A DNA stretch of 64,000 nt from NCBI GenBank assembly GCA_023412915.1, contig JAEZRE010000005.1:62001-126000 (forward strand), in the 5' to 3' direction. Both the position numbers and the translations under genes were made by a program. Positions within the stretch are counted from its first letter, which is position 1; each line of letters begins with the position of its first letter. The notes under the pieces were generated by a model that was not told the origin of the DNA, did no database searches, and worked only from the letters and a program-made list of their open reading frames with translations. The stretch comes from Bacillota bacterium (lineage in GTDB: Bacteria > Bacillota > Clostridia > Acetivibrionales > DTU013). This document shows positions 15,593-23,597 of the stretch, one piece after another.

Positions 15593-15994
15593 TCAACCGG
15601 AAGAATTATTATCTGTTTTTCCTGCGCTTTTCAAGGCTGTTTCCACAGCTCGCAAAAACCCCTTGCTGCTGGCGGTTGCCCCGGAAATAGCGTCTACAGC
15701 CGGACTTTGCAGTTCTAATACCTTTTGTGATAGATCTCTTACCAAGTCCTCTCTGCCATCTTGAATCTTAATAGGTTTGATTTCAGTTATCCTGTGCGCA
15801 ATCACGGTAACTTCTACTTTATTGCTCCAGCGGTAATTATCGTATATACCGGTGTAAGTACCATCTGGGACTTGCATCAGATCTATGTCTTCAATGTTGA
15901 GCTTTTTTACTTGATCCAAGCCCAAAACCGAATATATCATCATTATCCCTATCAGTACAACCAGCGCTATACCTGCCCACTTAAGAACCTTCAT
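15593..15994 (-). CDS. FMN-binding domain protein, membrane-anchored
   Basis: 133 residues: an N-terminal helix (about 5-24) as anchor or signal, then an FMN-binding domain with the ApbE-type flavinylation motif D101-A-I-S-G-A-T-A-S. Such domains carry covalent FMN outside the membrane and pass electrons. ATG 15994 follows GAGGAGG. It is the last gene of a minus-strand set TetR-flavodoxin-FMN protein, so the three likely form one redox unit. Confidence 0.85.
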   Translation of the reverse strand: MKVLKWAGIALVVLIGIMMIYSVLGLDQVKKLNIEDIDLMQVPDGTYTGIYDNYRWSNKVEVTVIAHRITEIKPIKIQDGREDLVRDLSQKVLELQSPAVDAISGATASSKGFLRAVETALKSAGKTDNNSSG

Positions 15995-16034
15995 AGATCA
16001 ATCCTCCTCTTAAGCCGTAAGCACCTAAAGGTAT

Positions 16035-16499
16035 TCAAATCCTACCCAGTTTGGAAACAACATCGGTAATCTGCTCTTCACGGGTTTTACAGGACCAATT
16101 GACGACACCTGTACCTGCGACAACCCCGCCTTTCTGTGCTATGAAGCGGACGATTTGCTTTATTGCACGATCTCCGCCCATCCACGGCTTGGGAAAATGT
16201 TCAGTAACAAAGCAGGAAACCTTTTTGCCCCGGATTTGGGGAAGCTGGGCCAGATATGCCTTCATCACGGGTGAAAGTGAAAATGCCCGGACAGGAGCTC
16301 CAATAATGACTGCATCATAATTCGAAACGTCAGGTATGGACTTGAGCCTTACCTTCTCTTTTGTCTGGGGATCCTCGTTAAATGCCGCAACTCTTTCGAG
16401 TTGTACGCTGTGTCCATTGGCGATAAGGGCTTCTTTGAGCCTTTCTCCAACAGATAATGTGTTTCCTGTGTGAGAGTGGATGATTATTCCTATCCTCAT
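16035..16499 (-). CDS. Flavodoxin family protein
   Basis: 154 residues. The N-terminal phosphate-binding loop is HSHTGNTLSVGERL, variant of T/S-x-T-G-x-T. The middle DAVIIGAPVRAFSLSPVMKAYL matches the second flavin loop of flavodoxin/NADPH reductase-like proteins. Its ATG overlaps the TGA of the TetR-like gene (ATGA, 16496-16499), so the pair is translationally coupled. Confidence 0.87.
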   Translation of the reverse strand: MRIGIIIHSHTGNTLSVGERLKEALIANGHSVQLERVAAFNEDPQTKEKVRLKSIPDVSNYDAVIIGAPVRAFSLSPVMKAYLAQLPQIRGKKVSCFVTEHFPKPWMGGDRAIKQIVRFIAQKGGVVAGTGVVNWSCKTREEQITDVVSKLGRI

Positions 16500-16942
16500 A
16501 TTGAATTCCTTCCTTCCAGTAAATATCCGGTCACCTTATCAAGTTCATCATAAAGAATATCTTTTGTCATGCCATTATCTGAAAAGTAAAGAGCAAGCAA
16601 GCCGTGAAGGGTATAGATGATTGTTTTTGCAATAATGGGAACCTCTGCTTCTTTTATTACTCCTCTCATTACAAATCCCCGGTAGGTATCAAGATAGAGC
16701 TTGCCGTAATCAAGCGCTTCCGCTTCTGTATCTGTAGCGGGGTGAAGACGGTATGAATAAAAGAAGCTGAAAACATTCGGGCGTTCTATGAAGTAATCAA
16801 TATATTGGCGTATACAGCAAATATTACCATATGTAAATAGCTGTTTATTTACAGCAACAAAATAACGTGTACTAATTTTTCGGAAAATGGTGTTTCCGAC
16901 AGTCTGTAATAAAATACTACATTTGAAAATTGGATATCTCAT
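16496..16942 (-). CDS. TetR-family regulator with damaged N-terminal HTH
   Basis: 148 residues instead of the usual 190-200. The C-terminal ligand-binding half is normal (FIERPNVFSFFYSYRL, LDTYRGFVMRGVIKEAEVPI, LHGLLALYFSDNG). Before it, VGNTIFRKISTRYFVAVNKQ looks like an altered 'TIFRxFxSKxxLFxAVNKQ' recognition-helix region, but the first half of the HTH is absent. The truncation point coincides with the 46-bp repeat at 16927-16973. It may be a pseudogene or a ligand-binding protein without DNA binding. It sits at the head of the flavodoxin operon. Confidence 0.6.
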   Translation of the reverse strand: MRYPIFKCSILLQTVGNTIFRKISTRYFVAVNKQLFTYGNICCIRQYIDYFIERPNVFSFFYSYRLHPATDTEAEALDYGKLYLDTYRGFVMRGVIKEAEVPIIAKTIIYTLHGLLALYFSDNGMTKDILYDELDKVTGYLLEGRNSI

Positions 16943-16973
16943 TGGCTTGGGTCAAGGCGATAAGTATCTTTTA
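16927..16973. repeat. 46-bp imperfect repeat, copy 2
   Basis: Partner of 14221-14266. It covers the first codons of the truncated TetR-like gene, right where its normal N-terminus should be. Confidence 0.6.
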
Positions 16974-17052
16974 TTGCCGCCAATTATATGCAATGGCGTT
17001 CACAGGCTTTCGTTCCGGCATATGACGGCATAAGAAATGAAGCAAATTGCAT

Positions 17053-19137
17053 TCAATTTGAATACAAATCTGAGAATTCAATTACTACACGCTGCAAATA
17101 ATCTTGCCCGTCGGTTGACTTGGACGGGAGCCGAATATTTTCACCCGCTATTTTAATGGGTAGCTCAATTGTGAATTCGCTCCCTTTTCCGTACTCACTG
17201 CTTACATAAATTCTGCCTCCGTGTAATTCCACCAGATTTTTTACCAGTGAAAGACCAATCCCGCTGCCCTCATAATTTCTTGTTAGAGAGCTATCCACCT
17301 GTCTGAATCTTTCAAATATAATATCGAGCTTTTCCTGGGGAATGCCGATACCGTTATCCTTTACTGTAATGGTCACGAGATCGCTGTTTCTTTTGACATG
17401 GACCGATATCTCTCCTCCGGGCTTTGAAAACTTTACAGCATTGGAAAGCAGGTTGAGCAGAATCTTTTCGATTTTGTCGGCATCCACCGGCATCATTATT
17501 TCCTCGGTTTCTGTATCGAATACCAGTTCAAGACCTTTATGCCTGACATAATCGGTAACAGACATTGTAATGTCCTCCACCAATTGAACAATATTTTGAT
17601 TATGCAGGTTTATTTCAAAGAATCCTGATTCTAACTTTGTCATATCGATTAGATTGTTCGTTAGCCTGATCAGCCTATAGCAATTTTGTCTCATTATTTT
17701 AAAGTGATGTTTTGTTTTATCATCTTTTATCGTCTCGTTTGCAGAAGAATTTCCAAGCTCCATCAGCTGCAGAGTTCCTAGGATTACATTTATCGGGGTC
17801 CTGAATTCGTGAGAGATATTTGTGAAAAATTCACTTTTTAATTTATCATATTCCATTGCTTCCTGAACGAGCCGTTTATTTTCAATAGAAACCTGTGCAA
17901 TTTGAGACAGCTCATTGCCCAACACCAGACAAGATATGGACAAGTTATTGTGGCGACTGACTCCATCATCGGCAACTCCCTGTTCACCCGCGCTAAAATA
18001 GCCGACCAGCGGTTTACCGACCAACATGTTCATCATACGGGTAATTTCCTGCTTGGATGTGTCACCTGTAAACCTTGAGCGCATTGTGCAGCAGTATACA
18101 AAGCTAACGGCGACGTCCGAAATCCCTCCCCTTATGATAGCCTTGCGCAATGCATCGGTTCCTGAGTCCAGTATTTTTTCGCTGTTAATTCCCATTAATG
18201 TCAGGACAGTTCCCGCTTTGATCCTGCTCTTAACTGCAATCCCGCCGCCGGGCGCAATATCCATGGAAAAGGATAAGCTGTACTGTCCCATTGGATCTGG
18301 CATACCGAATATGATGCCGGTTTTATCCAGTAATTCTTTCAATGCTTCTTCAGATATTTTCAGAATGTTGCTGAGAGCCTTCTGGGCAGGCATTCCGTCA
18401 AGCTCGAGTATTTTATAACCCTCGGATAAGGTAACCATTGTTTTCAGATCGGTGGGTATAAAGCCGTGCGTCAATGATATGCCAAATTGCAGTTCAGTCT
18501 CAAAAACAGCCAGAAGGATGCTATCCTTGTAAACCCCGGTGTCATGCAATACATAGTTGACTTCCAGCTGGCCACCGTCGATGGAAGCGCCCCCGAAGAC
18601 CGGGTATATCCCTAAGGATTTGGCTTTCAATGCCTCCAGGATCTCATAACCGCATGAAATACTGCTTTTTGTATTTCCCGGGGTAAAAAGCATAATGAAA
18701 ATACTTTTACCATCAGGGGTAATATTTCTGGAGAATTCACCGATGTCATTGAAGAAAGGACTCACTTGAGGAGCTTCTACAGCTTCTTGTAAAGAAGCCT
18801 GCCAATTATTGGACACGCCGGTTCCAATACTGCAATGTACTTTTAAAAAAGGAGAAGCCAAAGCGACGACTAGAACCGTATCTTTATGGTATCCATTGCA
18901 AACCTCTTCTGAAGTAGACGTTCCTAAAACAAGGGCTTCACCTACAATGCATTTGATGCCACGGAGGACTTCCTCAAGGTTATATTTCACAGAAGTGTAC
19001 ACTAAAACAGCTGAAAGCTCATATGTGTGGATAGAGTCAACAGCCTGTTTTGCCGCTTCCATGCCGGTTTCCAGAGATGAGATGCCGTCTGCAATACCAT
19101 ATCCGATTTCTATTTTGGGGTAGGCATTTTTTTCCAT
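17053..19137 (-). CDS. FIST-domain sensor histidine kinase
   Basis: 694 residues without membrane helices. The N-terminal FIST_N domain (about 30-225) and FIST_C domain (about 225-405) form a cytosolic small-ligand sensor. A short coiled coil leads to the dimerisation/H box FFTNISHEFRTPINVILGTL (about 445) and an HATPase with N box LLNLLSNAVKFS, DNGIGIP and GSGIGLSLVKNL. There is no receiver domain and no response regulator next door. It is transcribed divergently from the hydrogenase operon. ATG 19137 follows CCTGGAGG. A role in sensing redox or metabolites for the hydrogenase is a guess from position. Confidence 0.9.
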   Translation of the reverse strand: MEKNAYPKIEIGYGIADGISSLETGMEAAKQAVDSIHTYELSAVLVYTSVKYNLEEVLRGIKCIVGEALVLGTSTSEEVCNGYHKDTVLVVALASPFLKVHCSIGTGVSNNWQASLQEAVEAPQVSPFFNDIGEFSRNITPDGKSIFIMLFTPGNTKSSISCGYEILEALKAKSLGIYPVFGGASIDGGQLEVNYVLHDTGVYKDSILLAVFETELQFGISLTHGFIPTDLKTMVTLSEGYKILELDGMPAQKALSNILKISEEALKELLDKTGIIFGMPDPMGQYSLSFSMDIAPGGGIAVKSRIKAGTVLTLMGINSEKILDSGTDALRKAIIRGGISDVAVSFVYCCTMRSRFTGDTSKQEITRMMNMLVGKPLVGYFSAGEQGVADDGVSRHNNLSISCLVLGNELSQIAQVSIENKRLVQEAMEYDKLKSEFFTNISHEFRTPINVILGTLQLMELGNSSANETIKDDKTKHHFKIMRQNCYRLIRLTNNLIDMTKLESGFFEINLHNQNIVQLVEDITMSVTDYVRHKGLELVFDTETEEIMMPVDADKIEKILLNLLSNAVKFSKPGGEISVHVKRNSDLVTITVKDNGIGIPQEKLDIIFERFRQVDSSLTRNYEGSGIGLSLVKNLVELHGGRIYVSSEYGKGSEFTIELPIKIAGENIRLPSKSTDGQDYLQRVVIEFSDLYSN

Positions 19138-19248
19138 AACAACCTCCAGGAAATCTAAAGCGAATGATATTCTTTATACTTATATCGGATATATTTTGGA
19201 CAATATAATCGACAAATTCATCAGTTGATTTACTATACTTGTAAAAAA

Positions 19249-19304
19249 TTCTCCCATGCTACTTGCGGTTGCCCCGGAAATAACATCTACAGCCGGGCTT
19301 TGCT
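19249..19304 (-). pseudogene. Relic of a second FMN-binding domain
   Basis: On the minus strand it reads SPAVDVISGATASSMGEFFT, a copy of the flavinylation-site region of the protein at 15593-15994 (SPAVDAISGATASSKGF). DNA identity is about 85 percent over 45 bp. Nothing else of the gene remains. Confidence 0.6.
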
Positions 19305-19365
19305 TTCAGGGGAAGTAACTAAACCGAATAGCGAAGCATAGCCTATATTATGTAGGTGAGATTTT

Positions 19366-19827
19366 ATGAGTTGCTGTGAGAATGCAATCTGCCGGCGAAT
19401 TAATGAAGTGGCGGCTGAATCGGAGCACTATATCGATCTAATATATACTGTGCCCTGCATATATACCAGAAACACGCTACTGCAACAACTCAGGGCTAAA
19501 ATAAAGGAAATTGATTTTCTTAGTGCTTTGATATGCTGCCAGGTGAACCAAATGCCGGTTAGTCAAACGGAATTACCGCAACAGAATCAGCAGGAGCAAA
19601 GAGTGTTTACGCTCGGAGAACTGTCCAAATTTAACGGGAAAGACGGGAATCCCGCTTATACAGCGGTAAATGGAATAGTATACGATGTCACAAATAATGC
19701 TGCCTGGGCTGCGGCTTCGCACTTCGGACTTACGGCTGGAAAGGATCTGACAGGCGAATTCGCGTCATGCCATGCAGGCCAGCCGGTATTAAGCAAATTA
19801 AAAGTAGTTGGAAAATTGATTGTATGA
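19366..19827 (+). CDS. Cytochrome b5-like heme/steroid-binding domain protein
   Basis: 153 residues. An N-terminal helical part with cysteines (MSCCENAICRR, CCQVNQ) leads to a Gln-rich hinge and a C-terminal cytochrome b5-like domain: FTLGELSKFNGKDG, YTAVNGIVYDVT, HFGLTAGKDLTGEF. One candidate axial histidine is in SHFGL and another in SCHAG. The stop overlaps the hydrogenase small-subunit start (ATGA at 19824), so it is the first gene of that operon. It may be the electron partner replacing a membrane cytochrome b; this is inference. Confidence 0.8.
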   Translation: MSCCENAICRRINEVAAESEHYIDLIYTVPCIYTRNTLLQQLRAKIKEIDFLSALICCQVNQMPVSQTELPQQNQQEQRVFTLGELSKFNGKDGNPAYTAVNGIVYDVTNNAAWAAASHFGLTAGKDLTGEFASCHAGQPVLSKLKVVGKLIV

Positions 19828-20723
19828 ATACAAAAGGTATTTGTCCCGAATATGTTGCGCGTCTTAAGACAGCATCCGATTTATTCGATAAAGTCAAGGA
19901 GGAAATCGGGAGAGGAACGCTTGCCAGAAAAAATTTGGTTTGGCTCGAATTGACAGGTTGTTCAGGCAATATCATTTCACTTCTGGACGGAGCAAATCCC
20001 GATTTTAAATATTTGATTTCACAGCTGACTAACTTTGTCTATGACAATAGTTTGATGGCGGCAGAAGGTGAAACTGCCATGGATAAATTAATGGGCATTG
20101 CCGATAAGGAATTCATCCTTGCTGTCGAGGGAGCGGTGGCAACCAAAAACAACGGCTTATATAATGTGATCGGTCGCTGGAAGGGTCAGCCGGTTACTGC
20201 GCTTAAGGCAATCAGGCTGCTGGGGGAAAAGGCTGCGCATGTTATTGCGATAGGAGCTTGTGCAACACATGGGGGTGTGTCGGCCGCGAAACCGAATCCG
20301 TCGGAGTGTGTCGGGGTACAGGCTGTGTTGAAAAGAAAGGTTATAAAGCTACCGGGTTGTCCATGCCATCCCGACTGGTTTTTGGGGACACTTGCGCATA
20401 TACTTTTATATGGAGAGCCCGAGCTTGACAGCAGGGACAGGCCGTTATTATTTTACAGTACTTTGATCCATGACCGCTGTCCCAGAAGGTCGTTCTTCGA
20501 TAAAGGAATCTTTGCCAAAAGGCTGGGAGAAAAAACCTGTATGTTCAAATTAGGCTGCAGAGGGCCTGTTACCCGTATCGACTGCCCGATACGAAAGTGG
20601 AATCAGTATGTAAACTGGCCGGTCGAAGACGACACGCCGTGCATTGGTTGCGCCCAATTCGGATTTCCGGATCAAATGGAGCCGTTCATCACCTACAACA
20701 CTACAAGAGGGGTGGAGGAATGA
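19824..20723 (+). CDS. NiFe hydrogenase small subunit
   Basis: 299 residues with iron-sulfur ligands in family order: GCSGN (C46), GACATHGG, LPGCPCHPDW, a cysteine in HDRCPRRS, CMFKLGCRGP, DCPIRKWN and CIGCAQFGFPD. The first proximal-cluster cysteine (usual C-x-x-C) is replaced: W-L-E-L43-T-G-C46. There is no twin-arginine signal and no C-terminal membrane anchor, so the enzyme is probably cytoplasmic. It passes electrons from the NiFe site through Fe-S clusters, perhaps to the cytochrome b5-like protein encoded upstream. Confidence 0.9.
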   Translation: MNTKGICPEYVARLKTASDLFDKVKEEIGRGTLARKNLVWLELTGCSGNIISLLDGANPDFKYLISQLTNFVYDNSLMAAEGETAMDKLMGIADKEFILAVEGAVATKNNGLYNVIGRWKGQPVTALKAIRLLGEKAAHVIAIGACATHGGVSAAKPNPSECVGVQAVLKRKVIKLPGCPCHPDWFLGTLAHILLYGEPELDSRDRPLLFYSTLIHDRCPRRSFFDKGIFAKRLGEKTCMFKLGCRGPVTRIDCPIRKWNQYVNWPVEDDTPCIGCAQFGFPDQMEPFITYNTTRGVEE

Positions 20724-22132
20724 CCAGGAGAATTGTTATAAACCCGGTTACGCGAATCAGCGGTTTCATGGAGATAGATGCGACAATAGATAACAATACG
20801 GTAGCAGAAGTTAAAACCGAGGGACTGCTTTTCCGGGGGTTTGAAAAAATGCTTGTCGGCAGGAATCCTTTTGATGCCGTATATTTCACTCAGCGCATAT
20901 GCGGGATATGCTCCACAGCCCACTCCATTGCATCAACCCTCGCGCTCGAGGCAGCGATGGGTGTTGCTCCAACCGAACAAGGAAGGTATCTTCGTGATAT
21001 CCTGCATGGATGCGAGTTCCTGCAAAATCACATCAGGCACTTCTACCAGTATACCGTCCCTGATTTCGTGAGACTTCCAGACAAGTATCCGCTGTATGCG
21101 ACGGACCATGATGATTTCAGACTGCCTGAAGATAGAAATGATGAAATAGCCGCGCACTATTTCGAGTCCCTGGATATCAGCAGGAGCGCTCATGAAATGC
21201 TTGCGGTTCTCGGGGGAAAGGCACCGCACAACCACGGGGTTTTTGTCGGCGGAATAACTACCCAGGCAACTACTGATAAGATTATCAGGATCAAATCCAT
21301 ATTACATAACATAAGGCAATTTATAACCGACAGAATGATACCCGATGCTTACACCATTGCCCAATATTATAGTGATTACTACAAAATCGGCGGAGGTTAT
21401 GGAAACCTTCTAAGCTATGGCTACTTCAACGGATATAAGGAGCTTGGAACTCTATATGTGGATCCTTTGGTTTACTCACAGGGAAAGACAGGTGCGTTTG
21501 ATCCGGGGAAAATAACCGAGGAAATCGATTATTCGTGGTACCAGGGTAAAGCTGATGAATACAAGCCTATGGATACTGTGCCTGAAGCGGATATGAGTAA
21601 AAGGCAGGCATATTCATGGGTAAAGGCTCCCCGGTATAATGAAATGCCGTATGAATCAGGACCGCTGGCCAGGCAATGGTTAAGCGGTGAATATAGAAAT
21701 GGTATATCGACTATGGACAGAACTATTGCGAGGGTTCTTGAAGCGGGGAAAATCACGGAGGTTATAGGCGTACTACTGGAAAACTTACTTCCGGGAGTAT
21801 CCGTGCAGAAGGAATACGCTGTTCCAACCTCCGCGGAAGGGGCCGGGCTTATCGATACTACTAGAGGAGCCCTTGGACATTGGTTGAAAATCGATAATCA
21901 AAAGCTTTCCTTCTATCAGATAATCACTCCTTCCGCATGGAACCTTTCCACCCGGGGGAATAACAATTTGAGAGGAACTGCGGAACAGGCATTAGCGGGT
22001 ACGGCAATAAAGGACCTTGAAAATCCGGTGGAACTGGGAAGAATAATCCGTTCCTTCGATCCCTGCGTATCCTGTGCGACACATGTGTTTACACAGGGTC
22101 AGTACATTAAAACAATACAGGTGGTTCCATGA
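20720..22132 (+). CDS. NiFe hydrogenase large subunit
   Basis: 470 residues. L1 motif R-I-C61-G-I-C64 and L2 motif D-P-C449-V-S-C452-A-T-H455 supply the four nickel/iron cysteines. A 15-residue tail after H455 is the peptide normally removed by the maturation protease encoded next. ATG 20720 overlaps the small-subunit stop (ATGA) behind GGTGGAGG. The signature resembles group 1 uptake hydrogenases; exact subgroup needs phylogeny. Maturation genes hypA-F are not in the window. Confidence 0.93.
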   Translation: MTRRIVINPVTRISGFMEIDATIDNNTVAEVKTEGLLFRGFEKMLVGRNPFDAVYFTQRICGICSTAHSIASTLALEAAMGVAPTEQGRYLRDILHGCEFLQNHIRHFYQYTVPDFVRLPDKYPLYATDHDDFRLPEDRNDEIAAHYFESLDISRSAHEMLAVLGGKAPHNHGVFVGGITTQATTDKIIRIKSILHNIRQFITDRMIPDAYTIAQYYSDYYKIGGGYGNLLSYGYFNGYKELGTLYVDPLVYSQGKTGAFDPGKITEEIDYSWYQGKADEYKPMDTVPEADMSKRQAYSWVKAPRYNEMPYESGPLARQWLSGEYRNGISTMDRTIARVLEAGKITEVIGVLLENLLPGVSVQKEYAVPTSAEGAGLIDTTRGALGHWLKIDNQKLSFYQIITPSAWNLSTRGNNNLRGTAEQALAGTAIKDLENPVELGRIIRSFDPCVSCATHVFTQGQYIKTIQVVP

Positions 22133-22578
22133 AAGATATACTGGTTCTCGGGATAGGAAACCGGTTGATGATGGATGACGGTATCGGTGTGTATGTAGTG
22201 GAGGAGCTGAAGGAGAGAAGCACAAACCCCAGCATTCGATATATTGTCGGGGAAACCGACATTTATTACTGTTTGGACCAGATCGAAGAGGCCTCATATA
22301 TAATCATAGTCGACGCAGCTTGTCTTGATAAGGAACCTGGTACTATCAGCACAATTCCCCTTGTACCGGTCCTTAAAAATCGTGTGCTGCCTACATCTGT
22401 TCATGATTCACATTTGCTATACGATATCATGCCGGAAAGCAAGGGTATTGACGGTGTGTTTATCGGTATCGAGCCAGCTGAAGTGAATTATTGTCCAAAC
22501 CTTTCAAAAAATCTTCAAGAGCAGTTTATTTCGATTGTCGAGGGCATAGAAGGTATAATTGCTTCTATTACACGCTGA
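22129..22578 (+). CDS. Hydrogenase maturation protease (HycI/HybD family)
   Basis: 149 residues with GIGNRLMMDDGIGVYVVEEL (nickel-sensing acidic residue in the DDG segment) and the conserved DAACLDKEPGTI. The family cleaves the C-terminal tail of the large subunit after nickel insertion. ATGA overlap with the large subunit makes it the specific partner. Confidence 0.9.
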   Translation: MKDILVLGIGNRLMMDDGIGVYVVEELKERSTNPSIRYIVGETDIYYCLDQIEEASYIIIVDAACLDKEPGTISTIPLVPVLKNRVLPTSVHDSHLLYDIMPESKGIDGVFIGIEPAEVNYCPNLSKNLQEQFISIVEGIEGIIASITR

Positions 22579-22652
22579 GAACCGCCTTAATATTAATTTT
22601 AAAATATATCTAACAAATAAATTAATCAGCCGACTTATTAGTAGGAGGTGAA

Positions 22653-22780
22653 ATGGTGGAGGGTAAAATTGATAATTATTACAGGCAGCATGGTGCGATG
22701 GTATTTTACTAGAGGAAACTAATCAGGAAATCAAAAATCATCTGGAACAGTGCACGGAATGCAGGAGCGCATATGAGGAG
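22653..22780 (+). pseudogene. Out-of-frame N-terminus of a zinc-finger (zf-HC2-like) membrane protein
   Basis: ATG 22653 has a perfect SD (TAGGAGGTG) but stops at 22712. The other frame, continuous with the gene at 22781, reads DGILLEETNQEIKNHLEQCT then ECRSAYEE, the H-x3-C-x2-C finger of anti-sigma-like proteins. A single-base shift near 22690-22705 would join SD, start, finger and the downstream gene into one product. Confidence 0.5.
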
Positions 22781-23470
22781 ATGAATATGTCTGTTGCGGA
22801 AATCAAACAGGAAGAAATGGAAATCAATCGACGAGAGGTATTTTATTTGAAGAAGAATAAAGTATTAAAAAGGCTGCTTATTATTGTTGGAGTATTGACT
22901 GCGGCTATTGTAATCATTGTTGCTTCCTTAGCCATGCTATTTGTATACGGCGCGGATAGCGACAAAGTAACGGATGTCACGCAGTACAGCAAGTGCTTGG
23001 GGAGCGGTGGAGAGCATTCGAATAATTATTTGATCAAGAATGATATATTCCCGGAAAGCATTCCAGGGTCGGCCAGGGTGGAGGATTTCTGCTATTATTA
23101 CTACAATCCCTGGGACCCGAATTATGTGGCCTATCTGGTATATACCTGCAGTAAAGCTGAGTATGCGGCTGAGGTTAAAAGGCTGTCAGGTCTGAATTCC
23201 AGCAAGGATTATTTTATATACGGTTCAAAAGGCTTCAATTATCCCGTGTGCGCGGTTTATGCCGATAAATATAACGGGTATGTATATGCTTTGGCGGACG
23301 AAGAAAACTGCAGATTGATATATGTTGAGATCACTTTTTGTAATTTTTTCAGCGATATAGATTATGAAAAAATCGTTGATCAGCAATATCTTCCGGTGGA
23401 TTTCGATGCGAAGAAAGGGAATCCTACGCGCAGAGCTTTTGATAACGGCAACATTCGCCTAAATGAATAG
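22781..23470 (+). CDS. Membrane-anchored protein, C-terminal part of a zf-HC2-type protein
   Basis: 229 residues as called. A basic segment, then one membrane helix (about 29-53), then an extracytoplasmic domain of about 175 residues with many tyrosines and unknown fold (VEDFCYYYYNPWDPN). The frame stays open upstream and encodes a zinc finger (see 22653-22780), so the true gene probably starts at 22653 with a frameshift. If it still works as called, translation would use GAGGAG just before ATG 22781/22787. No sigma factor gene is adjacent. Confidence 0.55.
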   Translation: MNMSVAEIKQEEMEINRREVFYLKKNKVLKRLLIIVGVLTAAIVIIVASLAMLFVYGADSDKVTDVTQYSKCLGSGGEHSNNYLIKNDIFPESIPGSARVEDFCYYYYNPWDPNYVAYLVYTCSKAEYAAEVKRLSGLNSSKDYFIYGSKGFNYPVCAVYADKYNGYVYALADEENCRLIYVEITFCNFFSDIDYEKIVDQQYLPVDFDAKKGNPTRRAFDNGNIRLNE

Positions 23471-23597
23471 CAAAAATTGTTGGCGTGCATGATCGTTTGC
23501 TATATGGGGTCTTCTTTATTGCCGTAAACTACATAGTATGCTATAATTTCACATAATCGATTACATGTAAATAAATTCGGATCGGAAGGTACTCTCG

